Below are positions 7,984-14,968 of a stretch of 17,605 nt of DNA, piece by piece. The position numbers and the translations under genes are program-made. Source of the DNA: Oscillospiraceae bacterium (GTDB lineage Bacteria > Bacillota > Clostridia > Oscillospirales > Oscillospiraceae); assembly GCA_016292445.1 (NCBI GenBank), contig JAEDIN010000023.1, forward strand, positions 1 through 17,605. The letters run 5' to 3'. The notes under the pieces were generated by a model. The model was not told the DNA's origin, made no database searches, and saw only the letters and a list, made by a program, of their open reading frames with translations. Positions within the stretch are counted from its first letter, which is position 1, and each line of letters starts with the position of its first letter.

Positions 7984-8184
7984 ATGTCTAACAATTCCAG
8001 CAATCGTCTTGTCATTCCCGCAGCACGCGAGGCAATGGATAAGTTCAAGATGGAAGCCGCAAGCGAAGTCGGCGTTAACCTCAAGAACGGTTATAACGGC
8101 GAGCTGACCGCACGCCAGGCAGGCTCTATCGGTGGCCAGATGGTCAAGAAGATGATCGAGGCATACGAAAACGGCCTGAAGTAA
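7984..8184 (+). CDS. Alpha/beta-type small acid-soluble spore protein
   Basis: A 66-residue SASP that coats spore DNA, giving UV and heat resistance, and is degraded by the GPR protease at germination. RLVIPAAREAMDKFKMEAASEVGVNL (residues 8-33) carries the GPR cleavage region, with the scissile bond expected after Glu24 in MEAASE. ARQAGSIGGQMVKKMIEAYE (43-62) is the conserved second DNA-contacting helix. The start is ATG at 7984, with AAGGAG ten bases upstream; the in-frame ATG at 7921 would add an atypical N-terminus. The gene is monocistronic, with a terminator right after it. The family is normally transcribed in the forespore by sigma-G, but I could not find a clear sigma-G promoter. It is direct evidence that the organism, or a recent ancestor, makes spores. 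Confidence 0.95.
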   Translation: MSNNSSNRLVIPAAREAMDKFKMEAASEVGVNLKNGYNGELTARQAGSIGGQMVKKMIEAYENGLK

Positions 8185-8194
8185 GAGCAAAAAG

Positions 8195-8226
8195 AACGAT
8201 GCCCGCATCAGCGAGCATCGTTTTTT
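8195..8226. terminator. Bidirectional terminator after the spore protein gene
   Basis: AACGATGC (8195-8202) pairs with GCATCGTT (8215-8222) across a 12-base loop, followed by a T run on the plus strand. On the minus strand the tail is TTCTTTTT, so it can also stop the convergent response regulator gene that ends at 8261. Confidence 0.8.
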
Positions 8227-8260
8227 CTACATTATTAAATATGTTACATAAAAGCGGTTA

Positions 8261-8974
8261 CTATTTCTTCTCGGCGAGCATACGAAAGAAGGCGTCCTTG
8301 GATTTTGACTTTTGGGCGCGGCTGATAGGAACCGCTGCGCCGCCGCAAAGCATAAATTCGTTTGCCTCCATAGTCTCAATATTCCGCACATTAACCCAAT
8401 AGCTCTGATGACAGTGTATAAAAGCATCCTTTTCCTCGACGCAGGACAGCAGATCCGCCGGCGGCTGCGTTGTCATATAGCTGCTGTCGGCAGTTACAAC
8501 ACGGGTTTTGTGCAGCACACGCTCTAAGTATAATACGCTTTCTAACGGTATTCTGCTGACAGAAGCACCGGATTTTATCAGCATAAAGCACTTTGGCTTT
8601 TCAAGGCTTGCCACCGCTTTAGCCAGAGCTGCCGGAAGCCGCTCCTCAATCTGCGATTTTAGAACGAAATAAATATGCTCGGTATCGTAAACCTCGGGAG
8701 CATAAAAAATGTAGCTTGAAATGAAAACGATCTTACATTCCGACGCACAGCGGTTTATTTCTTTTGCAAGCTCTATACCACCTATGCCGGGCATCTGAAT
8801 ATCCAACAGAGCGATATCCGGGATATAGCCTGTACCGTCCATTTCAAGGAGAAGCTCGTTTGCTCCTGCAAATTCCGATATCATTAATCGGCTTTCCGAC
8901 AAAATATTTTCCGCAAGCTTTCTTGTATATGAAAGATGCAGCTTATCATCATCGCAAATAGCTATTTTAAGCAT
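8261..8974 (-). CDS. LytTR family response regulator (canonical receiver)
   Basis: A 237-residue AlgR/AgrA-type response regulator: an N-terminal receiver (about 1-122) and a C-terminal LytTR DNA-binding domain (about 130-235). The receiver has the acidic pair Asp8/Asp9, phospho-acceptor Asp58 in LLDIQMPG, Ser86/Ser87 in IVFISSY and Lys106 in FVLKS, the last lacking the usual following proline. The LytTR part shows VSRIPLESVLYLER, FIHCHQSYWVNVRNIETM and VPISRAQK, which match the family. GAGGTG lies about six bases before the ATG. The promoter is near consensus. No histidine kinase is nearby, so it is an orphan here and its signal is unknown. It is head-to-head with a second LytTR regulator, and their spacer carries a repeat suited to LytTR binding. 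Confidence 0.92.
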   Translation of the reverse strand: MLKIAICDDDKLHLSYTRKLAENILSESRLMISEFAGANELLLEMDGTGYIPDIALLDIQMPGIGGIELAKEINRCASECKIVFISSYIFYAPEVYDTEHIYFVLKSQIEERLPAALAKAVASLEKPKCFMLIKSGASVSRIPLESVLYLERVLHKTRVVTADSSYMTTQPPADLLSCVEEKDAFIHCHQSYWVNVRNIETMEANEFMLCGGAAVPISRAQKSKSKDAFFRMLAEKK

Positions 8975-9003
8975 GGCGTCACCTCTGGGGTCTCTCGCCT
9001 GTG

Positions 9004-9032
9004 ATTATACTATTATAAATCGCTTTAATCAA
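9004..9032 (-). promoter_or_regulatory. Promoter of the first LytTR regulator
   Basis: On the minus strand, TTGATT (9027-9032), a 17-base spacer and TATAAT (9004-9009). The predicted start near 8997 gives a short leader. The LytTR-type direct repeat ends ten bases upstream of this -35. Confidence 0.75.
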
Positions 9033-9042
9033 TCTGATTTTG

Positions 9043-9072
9043 ACAATTATGTAAAAAACTTGTCCAATTATG
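9043..9072. promoter_or_regulatory. Candidate LytTR binding site, 21-nt-period direct repeat
   Basis: ACAATTATG (9043-9051) and CCAATTATG (9064-9072) are identical at 8 of 9 positions, separated by 12 bases. LytTR regulators bind 9-bp direct repeats 12-13 bp apart, so the geometry fits. The sequence is only a partial match to the classical ACAGTTNAG-like consensus. The site lies in the spacer of two divergent LytTR genes, next to the -35 of the leftward one. Confidence 0.5.
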
Positions 9073-9128
9073 CAGGTTCGGCGCACAAATCGTGACGATA
9101 GTGTAAGCTATAAACAGCATTTTAAGGC

Positions 9129-9136
9129 AAGGGGAG
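9129..9136 (+). promoter_or_regulatory. Ribosome binding site fixing the TTG start of the second LytTR regulator
   Basis: AAGGGGAG ends eight bases before TTG at 9145. It supports that start over the ATG at 9070, which has no visible ribosome binding site and would add 25 residues before the first receiver strand. Confidence 0.65.
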
Positions 9137-9144
9137 AGAATAGC

Positions 9145-9867
9145 TTGTTTAACATATGCGTTGTAGACAGTGACGGCGACAGCAGAAAGGAGATTTGCGA
9201 GCGGATAGATGAATACTTTGCCGACTTTGATGTGGAGTATCGAACCGAGCTGATAGATTGCAGATCGCTGACAGTAACGGAGATCTGCTGCGAGTGCGGC
9301 TATGACCTTGCAATACTCGATATATCCGATGCTGCTTATCGCAAGGGACTGCTGGAATACTCGCAGCTGCTTCGAAAATGGCATCGGGAGACCAAGGTCA
9401 TATTTATATCCGACAAGATTTACTGCGTCCTGGATACATTCGACTATGATCCGGACTATTTCATTTTTAAGCCGCAGACAGAAAGCAGGATTATAAATGC
9501 AATGGACCATTTGTTTAATTTTAAAACAAATAAAGAGAGCAGCAGCCTTACAATAGGAATAAAATCTGCAAGGCATATCATTATGAAGAACTCGATATTG
9601 TATATGGAGCATTATCGGCATAATACGAGAATCGTCTGCGAAGATAAGGAAATCGTTTGCCACGAAAAAATCAGCACGCTTCTTGAAAAGCTGGATAGCA
9701 GACAGTTTGTGCGATGTCATTGCAGCTTTGGCGTAAATCTCCGCCATGTTCGCACATTCAGCAGGACGCAGATCGTATTAAGCAACGGTGATGTGATTCC
9801 ATGCAGCCGAAGCAACCAGAAGACCGTCCGGGCTGCCCTGCGCGATATCCACGAAGTAATAATTTAA
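9145..9867 (+). CDS. LytTR family response regulator with degenerate receiver
   Basis: A 240-residue protein with receiver (about 1-125) and LytTR DNA-binding domain (about 135-238), started at TTG by the AAGGGGAG site. Receiver landmarks: FNICVVDSD, with Asp8 but Ser9 where the second metal-binding acid normally sits; Asp59 in LAILDISD, the phospho-acceptor position; IFISD; and Lys109-Pro110. The loop after Asp59 lacks the usual MPG. Altered metal binding suggests weak or phosphorylation-independent switching (inference). The LytTR part has NSILYMEHYRHN, FVRCHCSFGVNLRHV and VIPCSRSNQK, clearly the family. It is divergent from the canonical LytTR gene, with 170 bases between them. No histidine kinase is nearby. 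Its own promoter is unclear: TATAAA at 9109-9114 is a possible -10 without a good -35, as expected if an activator is needed. Confidence 0.88.
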   Translation: MFNICVVDSDGDSRKEICERIDEYFADFDVEYRTELIDCRSLTVTEICCECGYDLAILDISDAAYRKGLLEYSQLLRKWHRETKVIFISDKIYCVLDTFDYDPDYFIFKPQTESRIINAMDHLFNFKTNKESSSLTIGIKSARHIIMKNSILYMEHYRHNTRIVCEDKEIVCHEKISTLLEKLDSRQFVRCHCSFGVNLRHVRTFSRTQIVLSNGDVIPCSRSNQKTVRAALRDIHEVII

Positions 9868-9871
9868 CGGA

Positions 9872-9909
9872 AATCATCACCACCGTTTTACCGGTGGTGA
9901 TGATTGTTT
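9872..9909. terminator. Terminator between the second LytTR gene and obg
   Basis: AATCATCACCACCG (9872-9885) pairs with its complement at 9892-9905, a perfect 14-bp stem with a 6-base loop, followed by GTTTT on the plus strand. It lies between convergent genes and probably ends both, though the minus-strand T tail is poor. Confidence 0.75.
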
Positions 9910-11190
9910 TCAGTCTCTGTACTCAAATTCAAGGTTATAGATACTGACGGTGTCGCCGTCTTTAATGCCCATTGCCTCCATGCGCTCAAACACGCCGGAT
10001 TCACGCAGGACACGGTCAAAATACATACGGCTTTCGTTATCGTCAAAATTGACAGAGCCGAGAAGCCTCTGCATCCACGGACCCTCGACGACCCAAACAT
10101 CGTCGAACTGTTCAATGGAAAGCTGCTCGGAGGTGTCGATAACAGGCTCGGGAGGAACATAATCTGCCTCGAAGCGAATTACCGGCGGCAGCTCCAGGAG
10201 CTTAGCTGCAGCAACGTTCACAAGCTCATGCGTGCCGTTATGGGTCGCGGCACTCATCTCAAAGAATTCGTAGCCAAGTGCCTCAACATGCTCGCGAAGT
10301 CTCTCAATATTCTCACGGTCGTCGCCGAGAAGGTCGCACTTATTTGCGGCGACTATCTGTGCACGGCTCGCAAGCTCGGGACTGTACTCGTGCAACTCGG
10401 CGTTTATCGTGTCAAAGTCCTCAACGGGGTCGCGTCCCTCACTGCCGGAAACATCGACAAGATGGATAAGCAAACGGCAGCGGTCAATGTGCCGCAGAAA
10501 GTCATGACCGAGTCCGGCACCCTCGGATGCACCCTCGATAATACCCGGAATATCCGCCATTACAAAAGAACGACCCTCATCGACATACACGACGCCGAGG
10601 TTAGGGAAGAGGGTGGTGAAGTGGTAGTTTGCAATTTTGGGGTGGGCCTTGCTGACAACGCTGAGCAGCGTTGATTTGCCGACATTCGGGAAGCCCACAA
10701 GTCCGACATCCGCAAGCAGCTTCAGCTCGAGCGTTATATCGTGGCTTTCGCCGGGGAGACCCGGCTTTGCAAAACGAGGAACCTGACGGGTAGGTGTCGC
10801 AAAATGCTTGTTGCCCCAGCCGCCCTTGCCGCCTTTGGCAGCCACGAAATTCACACCGTCGGACATATCGTGCATGATACCGCCTGTTTCGGTATCCCGA
10901 ATGAGCGTGCCGCGAGGCACACGGATAAACAGACTCTCGCCGTCTTTACCGGAACAGCGTTTGCCCTGACCGTCCATACCGTTGCCGGCGACATATTTGC
11001 GCTTATAGCGGAAGTCCATGAGCGTTGACATATTGTCGTCCACGACAAAGACTATATCTCCGCCTCTGCCGCCGTCGCCGCCGTCAGGGCCTCCGGCCGC
11101 AACATATTTTTCACGGTGGAAAGCAACTGCGCCGTTGCCGCCGTTGCCTGCCTTAACGGTTATTCTTGCTTTATCAACAAAAGAAGCCAT
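9910..11190 (-). CDS. obg: GTPase Obg (CgtA)
   Basis: Essential ribosome-associated GTPase acting in 50S assembly and stress or sporulation control. The 426-residue protein has three domains. The glycine-rich Obg fold spans about 1-158 (GNGGNGAVAFHREKYVAAGG; AKGGKGGWGN). The G domain has P-loop GFPNVGKS at 166-173, DIPG at 213-216, NKCD at 283-286 and SAA at 313-315. The C-terminal OCT domain of Firmicutes Obg spans about 348-425. AAGGAGG lies seven bases before the ATG. It is third in the conserved rplU-rpmA-obg order. A strong terminator separates it from rpmA and I see no promoter in the 71-base gap, so it is probably read by partial readthrough and kept below ribosomal protein levels (inference). 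Confidence 0.97.
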   Translation of the reverse strand: MASFVDKARITVKAGNGGNGAVAFHREKYVAAGGPDGGDGGRGGDIVFVVDDNMSTLMDFRYKRKYVAGNGMDGQGKRCSGKDGESLFIRVPRGTLIRDTETGGIMHDMSDGVNFVAAKGGKGGWGNKHFATPTRQVPRFAKPGLPGESHDITLELKLLADVGLVGFPNVGKSTLLSVVSKAHPKIANYHFTTLFPNLGVVYVDEGRSFVMADIPGIIEGASEGAGLGHDFLRHIDRCRLLIHLVDVSGSEGRDPVEDFDTINAELHEYSPELASRAQIVAANKCDLLGDDRENIERLREHVEALGYEFFEMSAATHNGTHELVNVAAAKLLELPPVIRFEADYVPPEPVIDTSEQLSIEQFDDVWVVEGPWMQRLLGSVNFDDNESRMYFDRVLRESGVFERMEAMGIKDGDTVSIYNLEFEYRD

Positions 11191-11216
11191 AGCGCCGCCT
11201 CCTTGATTTCAATAGT

Positions 11217-11249
11217 AAAAACAATGCCGGACAGTTCCGTCCGGCATTG
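11217..11249 (-). terminator. Intrinsic terminator between rpmA and obg
   Basis: On the minus strand, CAATGCCGGAC, a 6-base loop, GTCCGGCATTG (11249 down to 11222) and then TTTTT. The 11-bp perfect stem with a T5 tail has full intrinsic terminator form, inside what is normally one operon. Confidence 0.85.
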
Positions 11250-11261
11250 CCAAATCTTCAT

Positions 11262-11525
11262 TTACTGAGCGATTTCTTCGTAAACAGAGACCTTTTTGCG
11301 GTCCTTGCCCATGCGCTCGAACTTTACCTTGCCGTCCACGAGGGCGAACAGGGTGTCGTCCTTACCCTTACCAACATTGGTGCCCGGGTGGATCTTAGTT
11401 CCGCGCTGTCTGACAAGGATGTTGCCGGCCAGAACAAACTGACCATCTGCTCTCTTAGGACCAAGACGCTTAGACTCACTGTCACGGCCGTTCTTGGTTG
11501 AACCCATACCTTTTTTATGTGCCAT
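11262..11525 (-). CDS. rpmA: 50S ribosomal protein L27
   Basis: An 87-residue L27, whose N-terminus reaches toward the peptidyl transferase centre. [20 protein letters not shown] and [21 protein letters not shown] are diagnostic. GGAGGTG eight bases upstream of ATG fixes the start at MAHKKG. Most Firmicutes L27 proteins start with an extra segment of about nine residues ending in F, which the Prp protease removes. Here neither that extension nor a prp gene is present between rplU and rpmA; the gap is 38 bases. Upstream in-frame codons give no plausible alternative start with a ribosome binding site. Confidence 0.97.
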   Translation of the reverse strand: MAHKKGMGSTKNGRDSESKRLGPKRADGQFVLAGNILVRQRGTKIHPGTNVGKGKDDTLFALVDGKVKFERMGKDRKKVSVYEEIAQ

Positions 11526-11563
11526 TAAGGTTACACCTCCATTATCAGTAGTAGCGGAATAAA

Positions 11564-11878
11564 TTATGCTTTGATGGTTTCAATCTGAACCTTGGTATAG
11601 GGCTGTCTGTGGCCCTGGGTTCTGCGGTAGCCTTTTTTGGGCTTCATCTTATAAACGCGAACCTTCTTGCTCTTGCCGTTCTTAACGACATTAGCGGAAA
11701 CGCTTGCGCCTTCAATAACGGGAGCACCGAAAACGGTGTTAGCCTCGTCGATGACTGCCAGAACACGGTCAAACTTAACAGACTCGCCTGCCTCGACATC
11801 AAGCTTCTCAACGAAAATGACATCGCCTTCAGCAACACGGTACTGCTTGCCGCCGGTTTCGATTATAGCGTGCTTCAT
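11564..11878 (-). CDS. rplU: 50S ribosomal protein L21
   Basis: A 104-residue L21, a 23S-binding early assembly protein. [19 protein letters not shown] is the typical N-terminus, and [19 protein letters not shown] (about residues 79-97) the conserved RNA-binding end. The ATG at 11876-11878 is used rather than the one at 11914, which would add twelve residues ([12 protein letters not shown]) unlike the family and lies inside the leader. AAAGGAT stands about 11 bases upstream. First gene of the rplU-rpmA-obg unit, with its own strong promoter and a structured leader. Confidence 0.96.
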   Translation of the reverse strand: MKHAIIETGGKQYRVAEGDVIFVEKLDVEAGESVKFDRVLAVIDEANTVFGAPVIEGASVSANVVKNGKSKKVRVYKMKPKKGYRRTQGHRQPYTKVQIETIKA

Positions 11879-11956
11879 GAACTTAACAATCCTTTCTTCA
11901 GGTCTCGCTCTCATAGGTGTCGGGCAGTCCCGAACTTCCTACCCATTCAATGCGGC
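11879..11956 (-). ncRNA. Candidate rplU leader (L21 autoregulatory element)
   Basis: The leader of about 78 bases can fold a stem TCGGG-ACTG-CCCGA (11920-11933) capped inside TAGG/CCTA (11938-11941 with 11914-11917), just after the transcription start. Firmicutes rplU mRNAs are known to carry an L21 leader that binds the protein. Position and a two-part hairpin fit, but I cannot score the covariance model here. Confidence 0.5.
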
Positions 11957-11962
11957 TTTAAC

Positions 11963-11991
11963 AGTATAGCATCGACAAATGGTAATGTCAA
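11963..11991 (-). promoter_or_regulatory. rplU promoter
   Basis: On the minus strand, TTGACA (11986-11991), a 17-base spacer and TATACT (11963-11968): a strong vegetative promoter, with a predicted start near 11956. Confidence 0.8.
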
Positions 11992-12003
11992 GCACAAAAA
12001 TGC

Positions 12004-12032
12004 TTGAAAAACAAAAGAAAAAATGGCATAAT
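12004..12032 (+). promoter_or_regulatory. cls promoter
   Basis: TTGAAA (12004-12009), a 17-base spacer and CATAAT (12027-12032). Its -35 is only 12 bases from the -35 of the divergent rplU promoter. Confidence 0.65.
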
Positions 12033-12061
12033 CAATGTGGGTTGTCAAGGAGGGATGCAAA

Positions 12062-13591
12062 ATGAACAAGCTGCTGAAAAAGGTGTTTTCCAGAACCGTA
12101 ATAACGGCTCTGCTCATAATAATCCAAGCCGTGTGGCTTATCGCACTTCTGCTGAAGTTCAGCAGTGCGCTGCCTGCCATTCAAACGGTGCTGCGTATCC
12201 TGAGCTTAGTGGCAATACTGTTTGTTATAAGAAGCGACATGAACCCATCGTATAAAATCGGCTGGGTGCTGCTTATTGCCATGCTGCCGATTTTAGGCGG
12301 ACTTATGTTTATATTATTCGGGAACAAAAGACCGACAAAGTATATGCGCAATATGCTAAACGCCCAGCTTGAAAAATCGGCAGACTACCTCAGCCGGTAT
12401 GAAAGCATTGCCGATGAGCTTGCCGATAAGGACGGCTCTGCGGCAGGACTGTTTAAATATCTCGAGGGCTCGGCAGGATATCCGACGGCTAAGGATACGC
12501 AGGTGACCTACTACCGAGTCGGCGAGGAAATGTACGCAGATCTTCTGCCGGAGCTTGAGAAGGCGGAGAAGTTCATTTTCCTTGAGTATTTCATCATCAG
12601 ACCCGGCGTCATGTGGGACGGTGTGCTGGAAATATTGAAGCGCAAGGCAGCTGAGGGTGTTGATGTACGCATCATATACGATGATATGGGCTGCGTAGAC
12701 CTTTTGCCTGCAAACTATGCCTCCGAGCTTGAGAAATTCGGCATCAGAACAATGGCTTTTAACCGCTTCGTTCCGGCGGTCAGTCTGGTTATGAATAACC
12801 GCGACCACAGAAAGATAACCGTTATCGACGGCAAGGTCGGCTTCACCGGCGGCATCAACATCTCCGACGAGTATATAAACGCCAAAGAGCGCTTCGGTCA
12901 TTGGAAAGATACGGGGCTTATGCTCAAAGGACCGGGAGTGTTCAACCTGACGCTCATGTTCCTTGAAATGTGGAACGCCTTTAACCGCGACGGCGGCGAA
13001 TATGCCGACTATGTGCCTGACAGCTATGAGCTTGACGGGGAGGATAACGGGTATGTGCTGAGCTTTTCCGACAGTCCGCTGGATAACGAGAGCGTCGGTG
13101 AGAGTGTGTACACGGATATGCTGTATCAGGCAAAGGACTACATTTATATAACAACGCCGTATCTCGCAATTGACAGCGAACTGCAATCTGCGCTGTGTAT
13201 GGCGGCAAAGCGCGGCGTTGATGTGCGCATGATAACCCCGGGCATACCGGATAAGAAGCTGGTCTATCAGCTGACGCGCTCATATTATCCTACACTTTTG
13301 AAAGCCGGAGTGAAGATATACGAGTACACACCGGGCTTTGTTCACGCAAAGAGCTTTGTCAGTGATGACAAGCTGTGTGTAGTCGGCACTATCAACATGG
13401 ACTACCGCAGCCTTTATCTGCATTTTGAGTGCGGAACATTAATGTATGGCAGTCCGGCGATAGCGCAGGTCAAAGCCGACGACCTTGAGACCATGGAAAA
13501 ATGCCGTCGAGTTGAGCTTTCCGATCTCAAAATGTCCTTCCTCGGTGAGCTTTTCAACAGCATTCTGCGCTCAATAGCGCCGCTGCTGTAA
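12062..13591 (+). CDS. cls: Cardiolipin synthase
   Basis: A 509-residue phospholipase D superfamily enzyme that joins two phosphatidylglycerol molecules into cardiolipin and glycerol at the membrane. Two or three N-terminal hydrophobic segments (about 13-33, 40-56, 65-87) form the PLDc_N region. Two HKD motifs follow: H249-K251-D256 (in DHRKITVIDG, then FTGGINISDEY) and H428-K430-D435 (in VHAKSFVSDD, then VGTINMDYRS). Length and layout match ClsA-type enzymes. GGAGGG precedes ATG at 12062; an ATG 27 bases upstream is in frame but lies before this site. It has its own promoter and a strong terminator, so it is a single-gene unit. Confidence 0.95.
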   Translation: MNKLLKKVFSRTVITALLIIIQAVWLIALLLKFSSALPAIQTVLRILSLVAILFVIRSDMNPSYKIGWVLLIAMLPILGGLMFILFGNKRPTKYMRNMLNAQLEKSADYLSRYESIADELADKDGSAAGLFKYLEGSAGYPTAKDTQVTYYRVGEEMYADLLPELEKAEKFIFLEYFIIRPGVMWDGVLEILKRKAAEGVDVRIIYDDMGCVDLLPANYASELEKFGIRTMAFNRFVPAVSLVMNNRDHRKITVIDGKVGFTGGINISDEYINAKERFGHWKDTGLMLKGPGVFNLTLMFLEMWNAFNRDGGEYADYVPDSYELDGEDNGYVLSFSDSPLDNESVGESVYTDMLYQAKDYIYITTPYLAIDSELQSALCMAAKRGVDVRMITPGIPDKKLVYQLTRSYYPTLLKAGVKIYEYTPGFVHAKSFVSDDKLCVVGTINMDYRSLYLHFECGTLMYGSPAIAQVKADDLETMEKCRRVELSDLKMSFLGELFNSILRSIAPLL

Positions 13592-13621
13592 AAACGCTCC
13601 GACTGCAGTCGGAGCGTTTTT
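13590..13621. terminator. Bidirectional terminator after cls
   Basis: A perfect 32-base palindrome with arms AAAAACGCTCCGACTG and CAGTCGGAGCGTTTTT, overlapping the last two bases of the cls stop codon. The tail is T5 on either strand, so it suits both cls and the convergent ackA. Confidence 0.92.
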
Positions 13622-13654
13622 GCAATATTTACTGCATTTAATTTAAATGATGTA

Positions 13655-14851
13655 TCAGCCGACGATATCCTTGGTGTCACGGGCGATAACGAGCTCCTCG
13701 TTGGTGGGGATGACGAAAACCTTGACCTTGGAGTCGGGGGTGGAAATCATGATATCCTCGCCGCGCTTGGAGTTTGCCTCATCATCGATGGCAACACCGA
13801 GATAGCCGAAGTACTCTGCGATGGCCTTACGGGAGGACTTGGAATTCTCGCCGACGCCTGCGGTGAACACGATAGCGTCAACGCCGTTCATTGCGGCAAC
13901 ATAAGAGCCTGCGACCTTTGCGACCCAGTAGTGGAACATATCGAGTGCGAGCTGAGCGCGCTCGTTGCCCTCTGCGGCGGCATTGTCAAGATCACGGAAG
14001 TCGGAGGAAACGCCGGATACGCCGAGAACGCCGGACTTCTTGTTGAGGATGTTGAGCATCTCATCGATGCCGATACCGTACTTGTTCATGATGAACTGGA
14101 TAACCCCTGCGTCGAGATCGCCGCAGCGAGTGCCCATAGGCAGACCTACCAGAGGAGTGAAGCCCATGGATGTGTCAACGCACTTGCCGCCGTCGATAGC
14201 TGCGATGGAGCTGCCGTTGCCCATGTGGCAGGAGACGATCTTAAGCTCCTCGATGGGCTTGCCCATCAGCTCTGCGCAGCGGCCGGAAACATAGCGGTGG
14301 CTGGTGCCGTGGAAGCCGTAGCGGCGGATGCCGTCGTTCTGATAATACTCATAAGGAACAGCGTACATGAAGGCCTTGCCGGGCATAGTCTGATGGAAGG
14401 CGGTGTCGAAAACTGCGACCATGGGAACATCGCCCATGACATCACGGCAGGCATTGATGCCGATGATGTTTGCGGGATTGTGCAGGGGAGCGAAGGGGGT
14501 GCACTCCTCGAGAGCCTTCATGACCTCGTCTGTGATGAGGACGGAGGAAGCAAACTTCTCACCGCCGTGAACGACACGGTGACCGACGGCGTCGATCTCC
14601 TTCATGGAGGAGACAACACCGTACTCGGCACTGGTGAGCTTGTCAATAACCGCTGCAATTGCCTCGGCATGGGTGGGCAGAGCGATGTCCTCATTGAACA
14701 CGGGCTTGCCGCCGACCAGGGGGCTGTGCTTGAGGTGGCCGTCGATGCCGATACGCTCGCAGAGACCCTTAGCCATTACGGACTCGGTCTCCATATCGAT
14801 GAGCTGGTACTTGAGAGATGAGCTGCCTGCGTTGATAACAAGAATCTTCAT
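13655..14851 (-). CDS. ackA: Acetate kinase
   Basis: Interconverts acetate + ATP and acetyl phosphate + ADP; in fermenters it makes ATP from acetyl phosphate. The 398-residue protein starts [15 protein letters not shown]. Active-site residues appear at the family positions: Asn7, Arg92 (GHRVVHGG), Asp149 (VFDTAFH), His181 (GFHGTSH), Arg242 (GTRCGDLD) and Glu385 (NEELVIARD). GHMGNGSS-like CHMGNGSS at 208-215 and TAGVGENS at 330-337 are the phosphate and adenosine loops. AAAGGAA lies seven bases before the ATG. Phosphotransacetylase (pta) is not in the window. It is divergent from tmcAL across 117 bases; both proteins handle acetate. Confidence 0.98.
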   Translation of the reverse strand: MKILVINAGSSSLKYQLIDMETESVMAKGLCERIGIDGHLKHSPLVGGKPVFNEDIALPTHAEAIAAVIDKLTSAEYGVVSSMKEIDAVGHRVVHGGEKFASSVLITDEVMKALEECTPFAPLHNPANIIGINACRDVMGDVPMVAVFDTAFHQTMPGKAFMYAVPYEYYQNDGIRRYGFHGTSHRYVSGRCAELMGKPIEELKIVSCHMGNGSSIAAIDGGKCVDTSMGFTPLVGLPMGTRCGDLDAGVIQFIMNKYGIGIDEMLNILNKKSGVLGVSGVSSDFRDLDNAAAEGNERAQLALDMFHYWVAKVAGSYVAAMNGVDAIVFTAGVGENSKSSRKAIAEYFGYLGVAIDDEANSKRGEDIMISTPDSKVKVFVIPTNEELVIARDTKDIVG

Positions 14852-14894
14852 TACAAAATTCCTTTCTTATTGTAAAAATACCTGATATTATTGT

Positions 14895-14923
14895 ATTATA
14901 GAAACATACCTTACCTATTTTAA
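14895..14923 (-). promoter_or_regulatory. ackA promoter
   Basis: On the minus strand, TTAAAA (14918-14923), a 17-base spacer and TATAAT (14895-14900). The -10 is perfect and the -35 moderate. A weaker opposite-facing pair, TTACCT/TATAAA (14911-14938), could serve tmcAL. Confidence 0.6.
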
Positions 14924-14953
14924 TACATTTTATATAAAAAGCAAGATATTTTT

Positions 14954-14960
14954 AAGGAGG
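14954..14960 (+). promoter_or_regulatory. Ribosome binding site fixing the TTG start of tmcAL
   Basis: AAGGAGG ends eight bases before TTG at 14969. The resulting N-terminus, SVIGIVAEYNPFH, is exactly where the family begins. Confidence 0.8.
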
Positions 14961-14968
14961 CGAAGAAT

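Noticed and set aside
9070..9144. ATG at 9070 as start of the second LytTR regulator
   Set aside because: It lies within the intergenic repeat and promoter region, lacks a ribosome binding site, and adds 25 residues before the first receiver strand. TTG at 9145 has a good site.
10278..10674. Long open frames on the strand opposite obg, ackA and the YhgE/Pip genes
   Set aside because: They overlap well-supported genes, encode no recognisable domains and have no ribosome binding sites. They are by-products of codon bias in the real genes.
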